Under the pieces are notes generated by a model. The model saw only the letters and a list, made by a program, of their open reading frames with translations. It searched no databases and had not been told where the DNA came from. A program made the position numbers and the translations under genes. A stretch of 61,243 bases of DNA from a virus, in IMG/VR virus record IMGVR_UViG_3300036850_000032, positions 1 to 61,243 of that record. One strand, 5' to 3'. Shown here piece by piece: positions 15,472 through 23,011 of this stretch (position 1 is the first letter of the stretch; each line of letters starts with the position of its first letter).

Positions 15472-15548
15472 TGGTCGTGACCATCACCGAAGTGCCCTAC
15501 CCGATGACACAGAGCCGGAGTGATTGCGGAGCAAACGGAACCATCTGA
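15471..15548 (+). CDS. Micro-ORF, copy 1 of a duplicated element
   Basis: 25 codons. The GTG overlaps the preceding TAG and the TGA overlaps the following ATG, so it is coupled on both sides. The peptide contains VTITEVPYPMTQSRS and GANG. A second copy at 17205-17277 encodes the similar VTVTDVSYPVTQSLS and GANG, and also ends on the start codon of the next gene. Confidence 0.4.
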   Translation: MVVTITEVPYPMTQSRSDCGANGTI

Positions 15549-15733
15549 TGACCAAGACGTTCTGCGATCGCTGCGGGAAAGAGGGGAAGGTGGACAGCAT
15601 CCGCATGCCCAAGATCGGGCCGGCTGCCTCGGGGTGGGTCTACGCCGCAGTTGAACTGTGTAGCGAGTGCTGCCATGACATCGCGTATTACCTGGCTCAG
15701 GCGCCGCCAGAGAAGAAAGGCGACGGTCGCTGA
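15548..15733 (+). CDS. Small zinc-ribbon protein
   Basis: 61 residues with CDRCGKEG at the N terminus and CSECCHD at ~38-44, a likely zinc ribbon. The start is inside a TGATG overlap. The next gene starts on its last base. Confidence 0.55.
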   Translation: MTKTFCDRCGKEGKVDSIRMPKIGPAASGWVYAAVELCSECCHDIAYYLAQAPPEKKGDGR

Positions 15734-16185
15734 TGTTCTGCCCATGTCCGAAACCGCCGCCTCGCGTGAAGGTGCCGAAGGTTGGCCCGACCGCCCGCAG
15801 ACGGGCGCAGAAAGCCCGTGTGGTGACGCTGGCGGAACGCGCAGTGAAGAGCCTAGTCAAGGATATGGACGGCCGGAGATGCCGCTGGCCGGACTGCGAG
15901 GTGCCGCCGTTGTCATTCTGGGGTCAACTCCAAGCGGCGCATTACAAAGCCGAAGGGATGGGCGGCGATCCGAACCTCGTGCGCTGCACGGTGGACAACA
16001 TGCTGGCCGCATGTCGCTGGCATCACAGGGGGCCGAGAGGGTTGCATTCAGGGCTCGCGAAGATGGAGCCGTTGACCGAGCTCGGGACACGCGGGCCGGT
16101 GCAGTTCTCAGTAATGGAGCGTGGTGAGGGTGGCCGATGGAGCGTTATTGGCGTGACGAGTCCGCCGAAGGAGTGGAGCGAATGA
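15733..16185 (+). CDS. HNH endonuclease
   Basis: 150 residues. Zinc and HNH residues are in order: CRWPDC (~50-55), QAAHYKAEGMGGDP (His of HNH), NML and CRWHHRG. Phage relatives of this size are encoded in recombination or NinG-like positions and may resolve branched DNA. The first ~45 residues are basic and probably bind DNA. Unlike the gene at 15205, the core is complete. Confidence 0.7.
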   Translation: MFCPCPKPPPRVKVPKVGPTARRRAQKARVVTLAERAVKSLVKDMDGRRCRWPDCEVPPLSFWGQLQAAHYKAEGMGGDPNLVRCTVDNMLAACRWHHRGPRGLHSGLAKMEPLTELGTRGPVQFSVMERGEGGRWSVIGVTSPPKEWSE

Positions 16186-16445
16186 ATCGTTGGCGCGTCA
16201 AGGCGTCCCGCACGACACCGACGTGGTATCACGCCTGCGAAGTGTCGTTCGTTGACGCAGCCGACGCGCACGAGGCGAAGGCACTGATCGAAGGGCGCAG
16301 CGAACCCGGTAACCAGTTCCGTGCCTGGGCGATCACGCCGGCCACGCCGGAGATGGAAGCGGCGCATCAGGCTTGGCTCGATCGGTGCGCGCGATGGATT
16401 GTTGCCGCGAGGACAGCCTCTGCGCATCGGGGGATCATCCCGTGA
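16182..16445 (+). CDS. Small hypothetical protein
   Basis: 87 residues. The start is an ATGA overlap. Alternating strands and an Ala-rich helix (VDAADAHEAKALIEGRSEPG) recall small domains that follow phage nucleases. No assigned family. Confidence 0.5.
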   Translation: MNRWRVKASRTTPTWYHACEVSFVDAADAHEAKALIEGRSEPGNQFRAWAITPATPEMEAAHQAWLDRCARWIVAARTASAHRGIIP

Positions 16446-17068
16446 TTGTGCTGGTGTCTGGCGCGAGCCGGTATCCGCGGAGCGAGGAGGTCGGACACCT
16501 CATCATGCCGCGACAAGGGAACCGTGCCGATGCGCTCGACCTGCAGCCTGGCCGATGGGCGATGGATAACGGCGCGTTTGGCGGCGGGTTCGATCCGGGG
16601 TCGTTCGTAGACATGTTGCAGGACTTCTACGGTTTCCCTGGGTGTTTGTTCGTGACAGCACCAGACGTGATTTACAAGAGCGGCATCGGAAACGCAGCTG
16701 AGACGCGCAAACGGTGGCCGTTCTGGTCGCGCCTGATTCGCGGGCTTGGGTTTCCGCCGGCGTTTGTGGCACAGGACGGGCTCCAGTTGCATCAGGTGCC
16801 GTGGGATGAAATGGGCGCGCTCTTTATCGGCGGGAGCACCGAATACAAGGAAGGCCGAGACGCGCAGAATTTGTGCTCCTACGCCAAGGCGATCGGGATC
16901 TGGGTGCATTGGGGCCGCGTCAACGGACGCACGCGCTACACGAAAGCCAAAGAGCGCGGCGCGGACTCGATCGACGGCACAGGGTTCTCGATCGCACCGG
17001 ACATCAACATCCCACTTGTAGCCGAGTGGGAGCGTGATCGAGTAGCGCAACCTGGGCTCGCGCTATGA
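16442..17068 (+). CDS. DpdA-like 7-deazaguanine DNA transglycosylase (TGT superfamily)
   Basis: 208 residues from the GTG overlapping the previous TGA. Landmarks shared with short phage DpdA/queuine-transglycosylase-like proteins: MDNGAF (41-46), FVTAPDV (70-76), VAQDGL (109-114), FIGGSTEYK (128-136), HWGRVN (156-161) and DSIDGT (175-180). This is a TIM-barrel with substrate-binding Asp/Gln-Asp motifs. Family members swap guanine in DNA for a 7-deazaguanine such as preQ0, protecting phage DNA from restriction. No preQ0 synthesis genes are seen, so the host would have to supply the base. Some members may modify tRNA instead. Confidence 0.7.
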   Translation: MIVLVSGASRYPRSEEVGHLIMPRQGNRADALDLQPGRWAMDNGAFGGGFDPGSFVDMLQDFYGFPGCLFVTAPDVIYKSGIGNAAETRKRWPFWSRLIRGLGFPPAFVAQDGLQLHQVPWDEMGALFIGGSTEYKEGRDAQNLCSYAKAIGIWVHWGRVNGRTRYTKAKERGADSIDGTGFSIAPDINIPLVAEWERDRVAQPGLAL

Positions 17069-17196
17069 CCACGTTTGTGCTCGTCTGCGGCTGTCGCGCG
17101 GTGCCCTCGGGACATCCCGCAGGACGGTGGCGGCAACAGGGTGTTGTCGGGGAAGTGGGATCTTCCCGCGAGCACAATTCAGAACGACGACGATGA
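17065..17196 (+). CDS. Tiny Cys-containing ORF
   Basis: 43 residues starting at an ATGA overlap with the DpdA-like gene. Contains VLVCGCRAVPSGHPAGRW and a basic tail. No family is recognised. The second copy of the duplicated micro-ORF follows its stop in the same frame. Confidence 0.4.
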   Translation: MTTFVLVCGCRAVPSGHPAGRWRQQGVVGEVGSSREHNSERRR

Positions 17197-17204
17197 GGGG
17201 TAGC

Positions 17205-17277
17205 GACCGTCACCGATGTGTCCTACCCAGTGACACAGAGCCTGAGTCATCTTGGAGCGAACGGAGTCACCGAATGA
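17205..17277 (+). repeat. Duplicated ~73-base element, copy 2
   Basis: About three quarters of the bases match 15476-15548, including CACAGAGCC and GCGAACGGA-like blocks. The reading frame ends in TGA overlapping the next ATG (ATGA), as in copy 1. There is no good start upstream except GTG at 17218. The two copies lie 1.7 kb apart in the same operon. Confidence 0.6.
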
Positions 17278-17960
17278 CGATCGGTACAAAGAGTGTTCTC
17301 TACGGCGCGCACTGTTTCTTCCTGCATCCGTGGTTCGTCGCTGCGGCATGGTGGCAGCTGTACGGCTTCCCGTGGGACCCGCGCCTCTGGGTCGCGTTCT
17401 TCGTGCATGACCTCGGCTACATCGGGAAGCCGAACATGGACGGGCCGGAGGGCGAGACGCATCCGCTGCTCGGCGCTCGGATCATGGGTCGGCTGTTCGA
17501 TCGACTTCGAAACGGCGGACGCCCCATTCGCGGCGTTCCACAGGATCTCTCTCAGTGGTTCGTCATAAGGGACGGCGAGTGGCTGGGTCGCTGGGCTCGA
17601 TTCTCCCTGCTGCATTCCCGGTACTACGCGAAGACGCTCGGCCTGCAACCGTCGCGACTCTGCATCGCTGACAAGCTCGCGATTGCGCTGACGCCGGCGT
17701 GGCTCTACCTGCCGATGGTGCGCGCGACCGGAGAGATCCACGAGTACATGGCGCACGCGCACTATCGATCGAAGGGCAACGAAGCCCTGAGCGCCGACGA
17801 ACGTGCGCGTGTCACCTCCGGGCGTGAGCGCGATTGGTATACAGGCGTGCAGTCGTACTGCCGGCGCTGGGCGACGGAACACGCCGACGGCAAGCGCGAC
17901 ACCTGGACGTCCGATGCTCGACAGCGAGCAAAGGTCAACTCGGACGGCGTTTGGAAGTAA
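17274..17960 (+). CDS. HD-like predicted metal-dependent phosphohydrolase
   Basis: 228 residues. FVHDLGYIGKPNMDGPEGE gives an HD pair near residues 44-45. THPLLGA, HSRYYAK and IADKLAIAL add further His/Asp residues in the order expected for an HD fold. Large hydrophobic residues near the N terminus are part of the fold rather than a clear membrane segment. It could hydrolyse nucleotides, which would suit a genome with modified bases, but the substrate is unknown. Confidence 0.5.
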   Translation: MTIGTKSVLYGAHCFFLHPWFVAAAWWQLYGFPWDPRLWVAFFVHDLGYIGKPNMDGPEGETHPLLGARIMGRLFDRLRNGGRPIRGVPQDLSQWFVIRDGEWLGRWARFSLLHSRYYAKTLGLQPSRLCIADKLAIALTPAWLYLPMVRATGEIHEYMAHAHYRSKGNEALSADERARVTSGRERDWYTGVQSYCRRWATEHADGKRDTWTSDARQRAKVNSDGVWK

Positions 17961-17983
17961 GCGAAGAAAGTCAGCAAAAATGA

Positions 17984-18014
17984 TTGATTCGCAGGCGGAC
18001 ACGAGTGGTAGAAT
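17984..18014 (+). promoter_or_regulatory. Candidate promoter for the replication operon
   Basis: TTGATT (17984-17989), a 19-base spacer and TAGAAT (18009-18014). The spacer is long, but both boxes are near consensus. It lies in the only sizeable gap (17961-18087) of the early operon. The stretch CACGAGT just before the -10 recalls the elements at 28312 and 31487. Confidence 0.45.
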
Positions 18015-18025
18015 CGGAGCGAGTC

Positions 18026-18059
18026 GAGGCCGACAGGGTTGTGACCCCCTGCCGACCTC
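18026..18059 (+). promoter_or_regulatory. Leader stem-loop
   Basis: Arms of 13 bases (GAGGCCGACAGGG and CCCTGCCGACCTC) pair at 11 positions around a 7-base loop. No T tract follows, so it is probably a 5'-leader hairpin of the transcript that starts near 18020, not a terminator. Confidence 0.45.
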
Positions 18060-18087
18060 TAACCAGCACGCAGTAGGAGCTGCGCAC

Positions 18088-18423
18088 ATGGCTGAGAATC
18101 AATCTAGTCTACCCCAATCCCGACAATCTAGCCCCGCTGAATTTTCGCCTGCGAGCCGCTATGCCGTAGGTCGCCAGCCCTGCGCGAACTTCACGCCGAA
18201 GGACGAACTGTTCCCCGGCAGCGGCAACGTCCACGAGTGCCTTGCACCGTTCGGCGCTCCGATTGAGGAGCGATGCGCCGTGACGCGCGGGGGCCTCGTG
18301 TCGTTCTGCACCAACTGTAATCGTGATCACCATCAGGACGGATACGAGAACTGCGACGGTTACTGGTCGAGGCCGTTGCGACCCATCGCGAAACCCGAAG
18401 CTAAGCCCAAGGTGCGCCGATGA
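18088..18423 (+). CDS. Cys/His-rich hypothetical protein
   Basis: 111 residues from an ATG with a good AGGAG site about ten bases upstream. The first 35 residues are Ser/Gln/Pro-rich. The rest has Cys and His in pairs (VHECLAPFG, CTNCNRDHHQDGYENC), probably zinc-binding. It is the first gene after the internal promoter. Confidence 0.55.
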   Translation: MAENQSSLPQSRQSSPAEFSPASRYAVGRQPCANFTPKDELFPGSGNVHECLAPFGAPIEERCAVTRGGLVSFCTNCNRDHHQDGYENCDGYWSRPLRPIAKPEAKPKVRR

Positions 18424-18467
18424 GCGCCACCCCTCGCCCGTGGACAACCGAGGGTCGCGAACCATGA
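18420..18467 (+). CDS. Micro-ORF of 15 codons (doubtful)
   Basis: MSATPRPWTTEGREP, with its start and stop each overlapping a neighbouring gene (ATGA at both ends). The coupling alone supports it. It may serve only to carry ribosomes to the next gene. Confidence 0.25.
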   Translation: MSATPRPWTTEGREP

Positions 18468-18664
18468 CCTTACAACGCATCTTGCGCGTGACGCAATCGC
18501 CCATGAACGCCGAGCGATGGTGCTTTGACTTGGTGTGCGGCCACGAGGCGTGGGTCACCAGTAAGCGGCGACCACAGACGATGCGGACGTGGCGCAATAG
18601 TGAGGGCGAGAAAATGATCAGCCCGCGCTCAATGCCGTGCCCGAAGTGCAAGAGTGAACCATGA
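18464..18664 (+). CDS. Small zinc-binding protein
   Basis: 66 residues with CGHEAW near the middle and CPKC at the C terminus, consistent with one zinc site. It overlaps the initiator gene by four bases. Confidence 0.5.
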   Translation: MTLQRILRVTQSPMNAERWCFDLVCGHEAWVTSKRRPQTMRTWRNSEGEKMISPRSMPCPKCKSEP

Positions 18665-19452
18665 CCTGGGTCAAGTTCGACGACGGCTTCCCTGAGCACC
18701 CCAAGGTACTCGGCCTGTCCGATACCGCGTTCAGTCTCCACGTCCGTGCGATCTGCTACGCCGCCCGCAACCTGACCGATGGAATCATTCCCCGCGTCTG
18801 GCTCAAGGGCGCGAAGGCCGCGATCCTCCTAGCCGTCCAGCAGCTGATCGAAGCCCGACTGTGGACCGAACACCCAGACGGATGGGAAGTGCATGACTAC
18901 CTCCAGTACCAGCCGAGCCGCGCGAAAGTCGAACAGCAGCGCGAGCAAAACAATACGCGCGTGAAACGGCACCGTAACGCATTACAGCCGCGAGACTGTA
19001 ATGGTAGTGAAACAACACCCCGTCCCGTCCCGTCCCGTCCCGAAGATCCAATCAACAGATCGGATCTTACGGGCGCTCTACCGGTAACACCGCCTGCGCG
19101 CGCGACTTCCGCCGCCGGCATGTCACCACTCGCATGGGGAAATAAGCACTCCGATCATATAAGCGGTTTCTGTGATTGGATGTGTTTTCCTTCGGATTTG
19201 GCTGGGCAATTTGCATCACGGTTCAATCCGAGCGATCCGGACGCTGGGCTAGTGGATGTGCGCGACTGGGCCAAGTCTGTCCGGCGCTCGTGGGAAGAAA
19301 GCGGACGGGTTCCTGCCGGCACGAAGTGGTACGACTGGTGGAACGACCGCTGGACTGAGGCGCACGGCGACGGAAAACCCGTCACGGATGGCGCGGCCGG
19401 CAAGCAACGGCGGACGCGTGAAGCCCTCACCCGCTTCGTGGAGCACGGCTGA
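18661..19452 (+). CDS. O-like phage replication initiator
   Basis: 263 residues. The N-terminal ~100 residues form a winged-helix module typical of phage replication organisers: WVKFDDGFPEHPKVLGLS, then ARNLTDGIIPRVWLKGAK. A Pro/Arg/Ser linker (~110-165) follows, then a C-terminal domain rich in Trp (KWYDWWNDRW). The linker is encoded by a pentamer repeat and is followed by an AT-rich stretch, the arrangement of a lambda-type origin inside the initiator gene. The next gene is a loader-like candidate. Confidence 0.7.
   Translation: MTWVKFDDGFPEHPKVLGLSDTAFSLHVRAICYAARNLTDGIIPRVWLKGAKAAILLAVQQLIEARLWTEHPDGWEVHDYLQYQPSRAKVEQQREQNNTRVKRHRNALQPRDCNGSETTPRPVPSRPEDPINRSDLTGALPVTPPARATSAAGMSPLAWGNKHSDHISGFCDWMCFPSDLAGQFASRFNPSDPDAGLVDVRDWAKSVRRSWEESGRVPAGTKWYDWWNDRWTEAHGDGKPVTDGAAGKQRRTREALTRFVEHG
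19017..19210. other. Candidate replication origin inside the initiator gene
   Basis: Four tandem CGTCC-type pentamers (19017-19041) are followed by a GATCC/GGATC inverted repeat. Then comes the most AT-rich part of the gene, around 19136-19210 (CATATAAGC and GTGTTTTCC blocks). Iterons plus an adjacent AT-rich segment within an O-like gene match the lambda layout. No binding evidence exists. Confidence 0.35.
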
Positions 19453-19943
19453 TGGAACAACTTAAGAGCATCGCGGATCGTGTCCTGGCGGGACATGTGG
19501 AGCCGCGCCCGAGCACGTCACGGGAAGCCCGCCAGCAGTTTGCGAAGGCGCTCGATCACCTCGCTGCGGCCTACCGTCACGAGATGGTTGATGAGGCCGT
19601 GGCGGTCTACTGGCACGCGCTGAAAGACATCCCGCTTGAGATTCGCGCGGAAGGGATGAGCCGGTGCGCGGCCACGTTGAAGTTTTTTCCGACCGTGGCC
19701 GAGCTCCGGACAGCCTGCTGTGACGTGGTCGATGAGCGGCGGAAGCGCGCGGCCGTGACCGCGAAGGTGATTCAGGAAGGGTGCCTGGTGTGCCTCGGGA
19801 CGGGCTGGCAGAACGTCACCGTCAACGGCGAACTGAAGGCGGCGCGCTGCGATTGCTTCAAGCGTGCGCTCAAGTTGGTGCAGGACGCAGGGCAGGCGAT
19901 TCAACGGCCAGCCCTCGTGGAGCATCAGGAAGATCCGCTGTGA
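19452..19943 (+). CDS. Replication accessory / helicase-loader-like protein
   Basis: 163 residues. The N-terminal half is helical, with YWHALKDIPLEIRAEGMSR and KFFPTVAELRTACCD, like the small domain of lambda P or DnaI-type loaders. The C-terminal half has CLVCLGTGW and CDCFKRA, a zinc knuckle. No ATPase motif is present, so it would be an accessory and not an AAA+ loader. It overlaps the initiator stop by one base. Confidence 0.5.
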   Translation: MEQLKSIADRVLAGHVEPRPSTSREARQQFAKALDHLAAAYRHEMVDEAVAVYWHALKDIPLEIRAEGMSRCAATLKFFPTVAELRTACCDVVDERRKRAAVTAKVIQEGCLVCLGTGWQNVTVNGELKAARCDCFKRALKLVQDAGQAIQRPALVEHQEDPL

Positions 19944-19971
19944 TTCTCGATCAGCGAAGGGCAGGGAGCGA

Positions 19972-20184
19972 ATGACTCAACGCGAAGAAGGCTTGCTATG
20001 TGCTGCGAGGCAAGCCCGTCGCCGAGCGGAGGAATACCGCGAGTTCGGCAACAAGAAAAACCGCAGACGCATCGGAAGCGGCGATTGGCAGTTCAAGATC
20101 GCTGAGGAGTTAGACAATCTCGCGGCTTGGTGTGAGTGCGAAGCGAATACCTACACGGGCGCGAGTCTGGTGGTGATGCCATGA
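19972..20184 (+). CDS. Small charged hypothetical protein
   Basis: 70 residues from an ATG preceded by GGGAGCGA. Basic helix (ARQARRRAEEYREFG). An 11-codon GTG micro-ORF (19940-19975) overlaps its start and the previous stop and may act as a coupling leader. Ends at an ATGA-type overlap with the next gene. Confidence 0.45.
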   Translation: MTQREEGLLCAARQARRRAEEYREFGNKKNRRRIGSGDWQFKIAEELDNLAAWCECEANTYTGASLVVMP

Positions 20185-20381
20185 AACCCGGTGACACCTC
20201 GCATGCCGCGATGGTCCGTTTGACGGACACCGAGTATGCCGAATTGCAGCGCTTGAAAGATCACTATCGGATCTCGCAACCCCGGGTGATGCGCATGGCC
20301 TTGTCGAAGTTGGCACGGAGATCCCGAGTCCTGGGCGATCGTGGGAGCTGGATAGGTACGAACGAGGGGCCGAGCAAATGA
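20181..20381 (+). CDS. Ribbon-helix-helix-like small DNA-binding protein
   Basis: 66 residues. AMVRLTDTEYAELQRLKDHY then ISQPRVMRMALSKLARR fits a strand-helix-helix pattern. Located between replication and methyltransferase genes, a local repressor role is plausible. Start and stop overlap neighbours. Confidence 0.55.
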   Translation: MKPGDTSHAAMVRLTDTEYAELQRLKDHYRISQPRVMRMALSKLARRSRVLGDRGSWIGTNEGPSK

Positions 20382-20917
20382 CTGAACCACGACAGAAGCC
20401 GGGCCGCTCGAAGCAGAACTACGTGACCCCGGACAACTTCATCAACGCGGTAAAAGCGCGACTCGGTATCACGCGGTTCGCGCATGACTTCGCGGCCGAC
20501 GCGACTAACCGGAAGGCGTTGACGCACTTTGATGAGGAAACCGACGCGCTGAGCGTGCCTCGATGGGAACTGTCGTTGGAACTAGGTGGCTGTCCCGTGA
20601 GTGGTCAGAACTGGGGCTGGTTGAATCCTCCATTCTCCAACATCGGCCCGTGGGCGAAGCGCTGCCGTGAGACAAGGAACGCCGGCGGATCGATCGCGTT
20701 CCTCGTGCCGGCCGCCGTGGGATCGAACTGGTTCCGTGATCACGTGGACGGACACGCGCTCGTGTTGTTGTTGAACGGTCGCATTCACTTCATGCCGGAT
20801 CGGCCGAATTGGGGCTATCCGAAGGACTGCATTCTGGCGCTGTTTTCGCCGCTGATTGCGCCTGGATACGAAGTCTGGACGTGGAAGAACACTGCCAAGC
20901 GGAGGACAGCCGCATGA
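20378..20917 (+). CDS. Phage DNA N6-adenine methyltransferase (Dam family)
   Basis: 179 residues. NWGWLNPPFSNIGPWAKRC holds the catalytic NPPF at ~83-86. The N-terminal YVTPDNFINAV and FAHDFAADATNRK match the compact phage Dam family (PF05869-type), which lacks a separate target-recognition domain. It would methylate adenine in phage DNA, giving protection from host restriction or timing signals. It begins at an ATGA overlap. Confidence 0.85.
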   Translation: MTEPRQKPGRSKQNYVTPDNFINAVKARLGITRFAHDFAADATNRKALTHFDEETDALSVPRWELSLELGGCPVSGQNWGWLNPPFSNIGPWAKRCRETRNAGGSIAFLVPAAVGSNWFRDHVDGHALVLLLNGRIHFMPDRPNWGYPKDCILALFSPLIAPGYEVWTWKNTAKRRTAA

Positions 20918-21207
20918 CAAACGATCAGCACGCAGCCATCTTAGACGCCCTCGCCCGCGATGAACGCGCGGATCAGGACGCCTCCGAAGACGACGCGCCT
21001 GAGTATGCGGCCGAGTGTGGGGAGAAAGCCGCCGCCTGCGAGGCTGGAGCTGCCGCCCTCAGGCGAGGGACGTGCCTCTGGACAGAGGATTCCTCGGGTG
21101 AGTACTGGACAAGCGAATGCGGCCAGACGTGGACCTTTTCGAACGATGGATCGCCCAGCGAGAACGGCATGACGTTCTGTTTTGGCTGCGGGAAGGAACT
21201 GGCATGA
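20914..21207 (+). CDS. Hypothetical protein with C-terminal zinc knuckle
   Basis: 97 residues. An acidic N-terminal half (ADQDASEDDAPEYAAECGEK) and a C-terminal half with SECGQTW and FCFGCGKEL, a common phage zinc-ribbon ending. Coupled to the methyltransferase and the DUF1064 gene. Confidence 0.55.
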   Translation: MTNDQHAAILDALARDERADQDASEDDAPEYAAECGEKAAACEAGAAALRRGTCLWTEDSSGEYWTSECGQTWTFSNDGSPSENGMTFCFGCGKELA

Positions 21208-21554
21208 GCCGTCCTCGCTCCGGCCATCACAAGTATGGGGCGGTCGCCACGACGGTTGACGGCATCCGATTCGCCAGCAAGAAGGAGAGCCTGCGCTACC
21301 TTGAATTGAAGCTGCTGGAGAAGGCCGGGGAGATTAAAGGGCTCGTGCTACAGATGCCGTATGACCTCCACGCATTCGGGGCGACATCGCCGCGCGACAA
21401 GCTGCTGGGGCGCTACATCGCTGACTTCTCCTACGTCAACACGCGCACGGGGCGTCATGTCGTGGAAGACGTGAAAGGCTTCAGGACGCCCCTGTATCGC
21501 TGGAAAAAGAAGCATGTCGAGGCTCAGTATGGCATCGAAATCGTCGAAATCTGA
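21204..21554 (+). CDS. DUF1064-family nuclease-like protein
   Basis: 116 residues, typical length. RFASKKESLRYLELKLLEK, then YIADFSY and HVVEDVKG, give the Glu-Asp-(E/D)VK arrangement of a PD-(D/E)xK fold. Members accompany phage replication and recombination genes and may process branched DNA. It starts at an ATGA overlap with the preceding gene. Confidence 0.75.
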   Translation: MSRPRSGHHKYGAVATTVDGIRFASKKESLRYLELKLLEKAGEIKGLVLQMPYDLHAFGATSPRDKLLGRYIADFSYVNTRTGRHVVEDVKGFRTPLYRWKKKHVEAQYGIEIVEI

Positions 21555-21590
21555 AGCGGGCGCCAGGGCCTTGGCAGAGGAGTTGATCGG

Positions 21591-22175
21591 ATGACGCCGT
21601 TGGCGTTTTCAGCGTACTTGGTGACTTGTGAGACTACCGGCAAACGGTACATCGGTATCACGTCCGGAGATGTCGCACGACGTTGGAAGGACCACATTTA
21701 CTACTCTCGTCGCCGAAGGTCGCGAGCCTCAGCCCTTTCTGATGCCATCAGGAAGTACGGCCCAGAAGTGTTCTCTGTGTTGGAGGTCTGCGCGGCTCGG
21801 TCGCTCCAGGATGCCGTTGCGGTTGAGCGCATTCTCATTCAGCAATTCGGCACGTTCGCTCCTGTCGGTTACAACCTCACGCTCGGCGGTGAAGGGCGAT
21901 TTGGCTACAGGCCATCGCCTGAATCAGTAGAGCAGAGCGCAGCGAAGCACCGTGGGCGTCCATGCCATCCAAATACTCGGTTAGCTGGAAGGCGCACGCA
22001 TTTAGGGAAACAGAAGACGCTCCCGCATCGGGAGCGGATCGCCGCTGCAAAGAGAGGCGTTCATCGAAGCGAGGCGACCAAGGCGAAACTGCGTGCGTAT
22101 TGGGCCGCGCGTCGTGACCGAAACGAGTTCACGACATCACAGCCCTACGAACACCACGCCCGGAGAACTGCATGA
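21591..22175 (+). CDS. GIY-YIG homing endonuclease-like protein
   Basis: 194 residues. The GIY-YIG core is AYLVTCETTGKRYIGITSG (Tyr near 9 and YIG near 20-22), followed by Arg in ARRWKDH and Glu in VERILIQQFG. The C-terminal ~80 residues are basic, with NUMOD3-like repeats (ERIAAAKRGVHRSEATKAK) that bind DNA. It is inserted between the DUF1064 and cytosine methyltransferase genes and overlaps the latter by four bases. Confidence 0.75.
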   Translation: MTPLAFSAYLVTCETTGKRYIGITSGDVARRWKDHIYYSRRRRSRASALSDAIRKYGPEVFSVLEVCAARSLQDAVAVERILIQQFGTFAPVGYNLTLGGEGRFGYRPSPESVEQSAAKHRGRPCHPNTRLAGRRTHLGKQKTLPHRERIAAAKRGVHRSEATKAKLRAYWAARRDRNEFTTSQPYEHHARRTA

Positions 22176-23011
22176 AACCACTGGCGGTGGATTTGTGCGC
22201 GGGCCTTGGCGGCTGGACAGATGGGCTACTCGCAGAAGGATGGGATGTCGTCGGGTTTGATATTGAACGCCATCAGTACGGAGATGCGCACTATCCGGCC
22301 CAACTGGTGCTGCAGGACATCCGCACGATCGACGGTCGGCAATTCCTTGGAAAAGTTTCGCTCATCGTGGCTTCGCCCCCCTGTCAAAAGTACTCGTACA
22401 TGGCGATGCCGTGGACTCGCGCGAAAGACTTGGCGCGCTGGTATCGAGATCCAGAACACCCGGAGCGCATCGTTGAATTGAATGAGCTATTTGACACCTG
22501 CTTCCGCATTGCAAGAGAGGCCAACTGTCCAATCGTCCTCGAGAACGTGCGTGGAGCTCAACCTTGGGTTGGCCGGGCACGCTGGATGTACGGATCGTTC
22601 TACCTCTGGGGCGATGTGCCGGCACTGATGCCGATCACGCGGAAACACGTCAAGGTGCCGACGATGGGCGCTGGCTGGTATCCGCCCGACCACCCGAAAC
22701 ACGTTCGCGGCCTTGCCTTCAACGGGCACGCCGATAGAAACCTGCGCGCCACGAAGAACGAAGGCGGCTCGTGGTTCGCCATCGCGCACAACACCACGAG
22801 CGGACACGGGCAGAATCCAGACGGGCGGAAAGCGCCAAGCGGAACGCAATGGTTCAATGACGGGCCGCGCACGCCCGATAGCCTCGCCAGCATGGGCGGC
22901 AAATCGACCGCCCGCAAGGCCGCCTCCGCACACATCGCGAAGATTCCGTTGGCACTCGCCAGACACATCGCCCGCGCCTGGTATCCGGTATGCGAGGCTC
23001 ATGCCGGCTGA
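22172..23011 (+). CDS. DNA cytosine-5 methyltransferase-like protein
   Basis: 279 residues. Motif I is VDLCAGLGGWTDGLLAEGW (residues 6-24), motif IV SPPCQKYSY with Cys71, and motif VI VLENVRG at ~122-128. The region between is somewhat short for a full target-recognition domain, so specificity may be unusual. It probably methylates cytosine in phage DNA. It starts at an ATGA overlap with the GIY-YIG gene. Confidence 0.8.
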   Translation: MKPLAVDLCAGLGGWTDGLLAEGWDVVGFDIERHQYGDAHYPAQLVLQDIRTIDGRQFLGKVSLIVASPPCQKYSYMAMPWTRAKDLARWYRDPEHPERIVELNELFDTCFRIAREANCPIVLENVRGAQPWVGRARWMYGSFYLWGDVPALMPITRKHVKVPTMGAGWYPPDHPKHVRGLAFNGHADRNLRATKNEGGSWFAIAHNTTSGHGQNPDGRKAPSGTQWFNDGPRTPDSLASMGGKSTARKAASAHIAKIPLALARHIARAWYPVCEAHAG

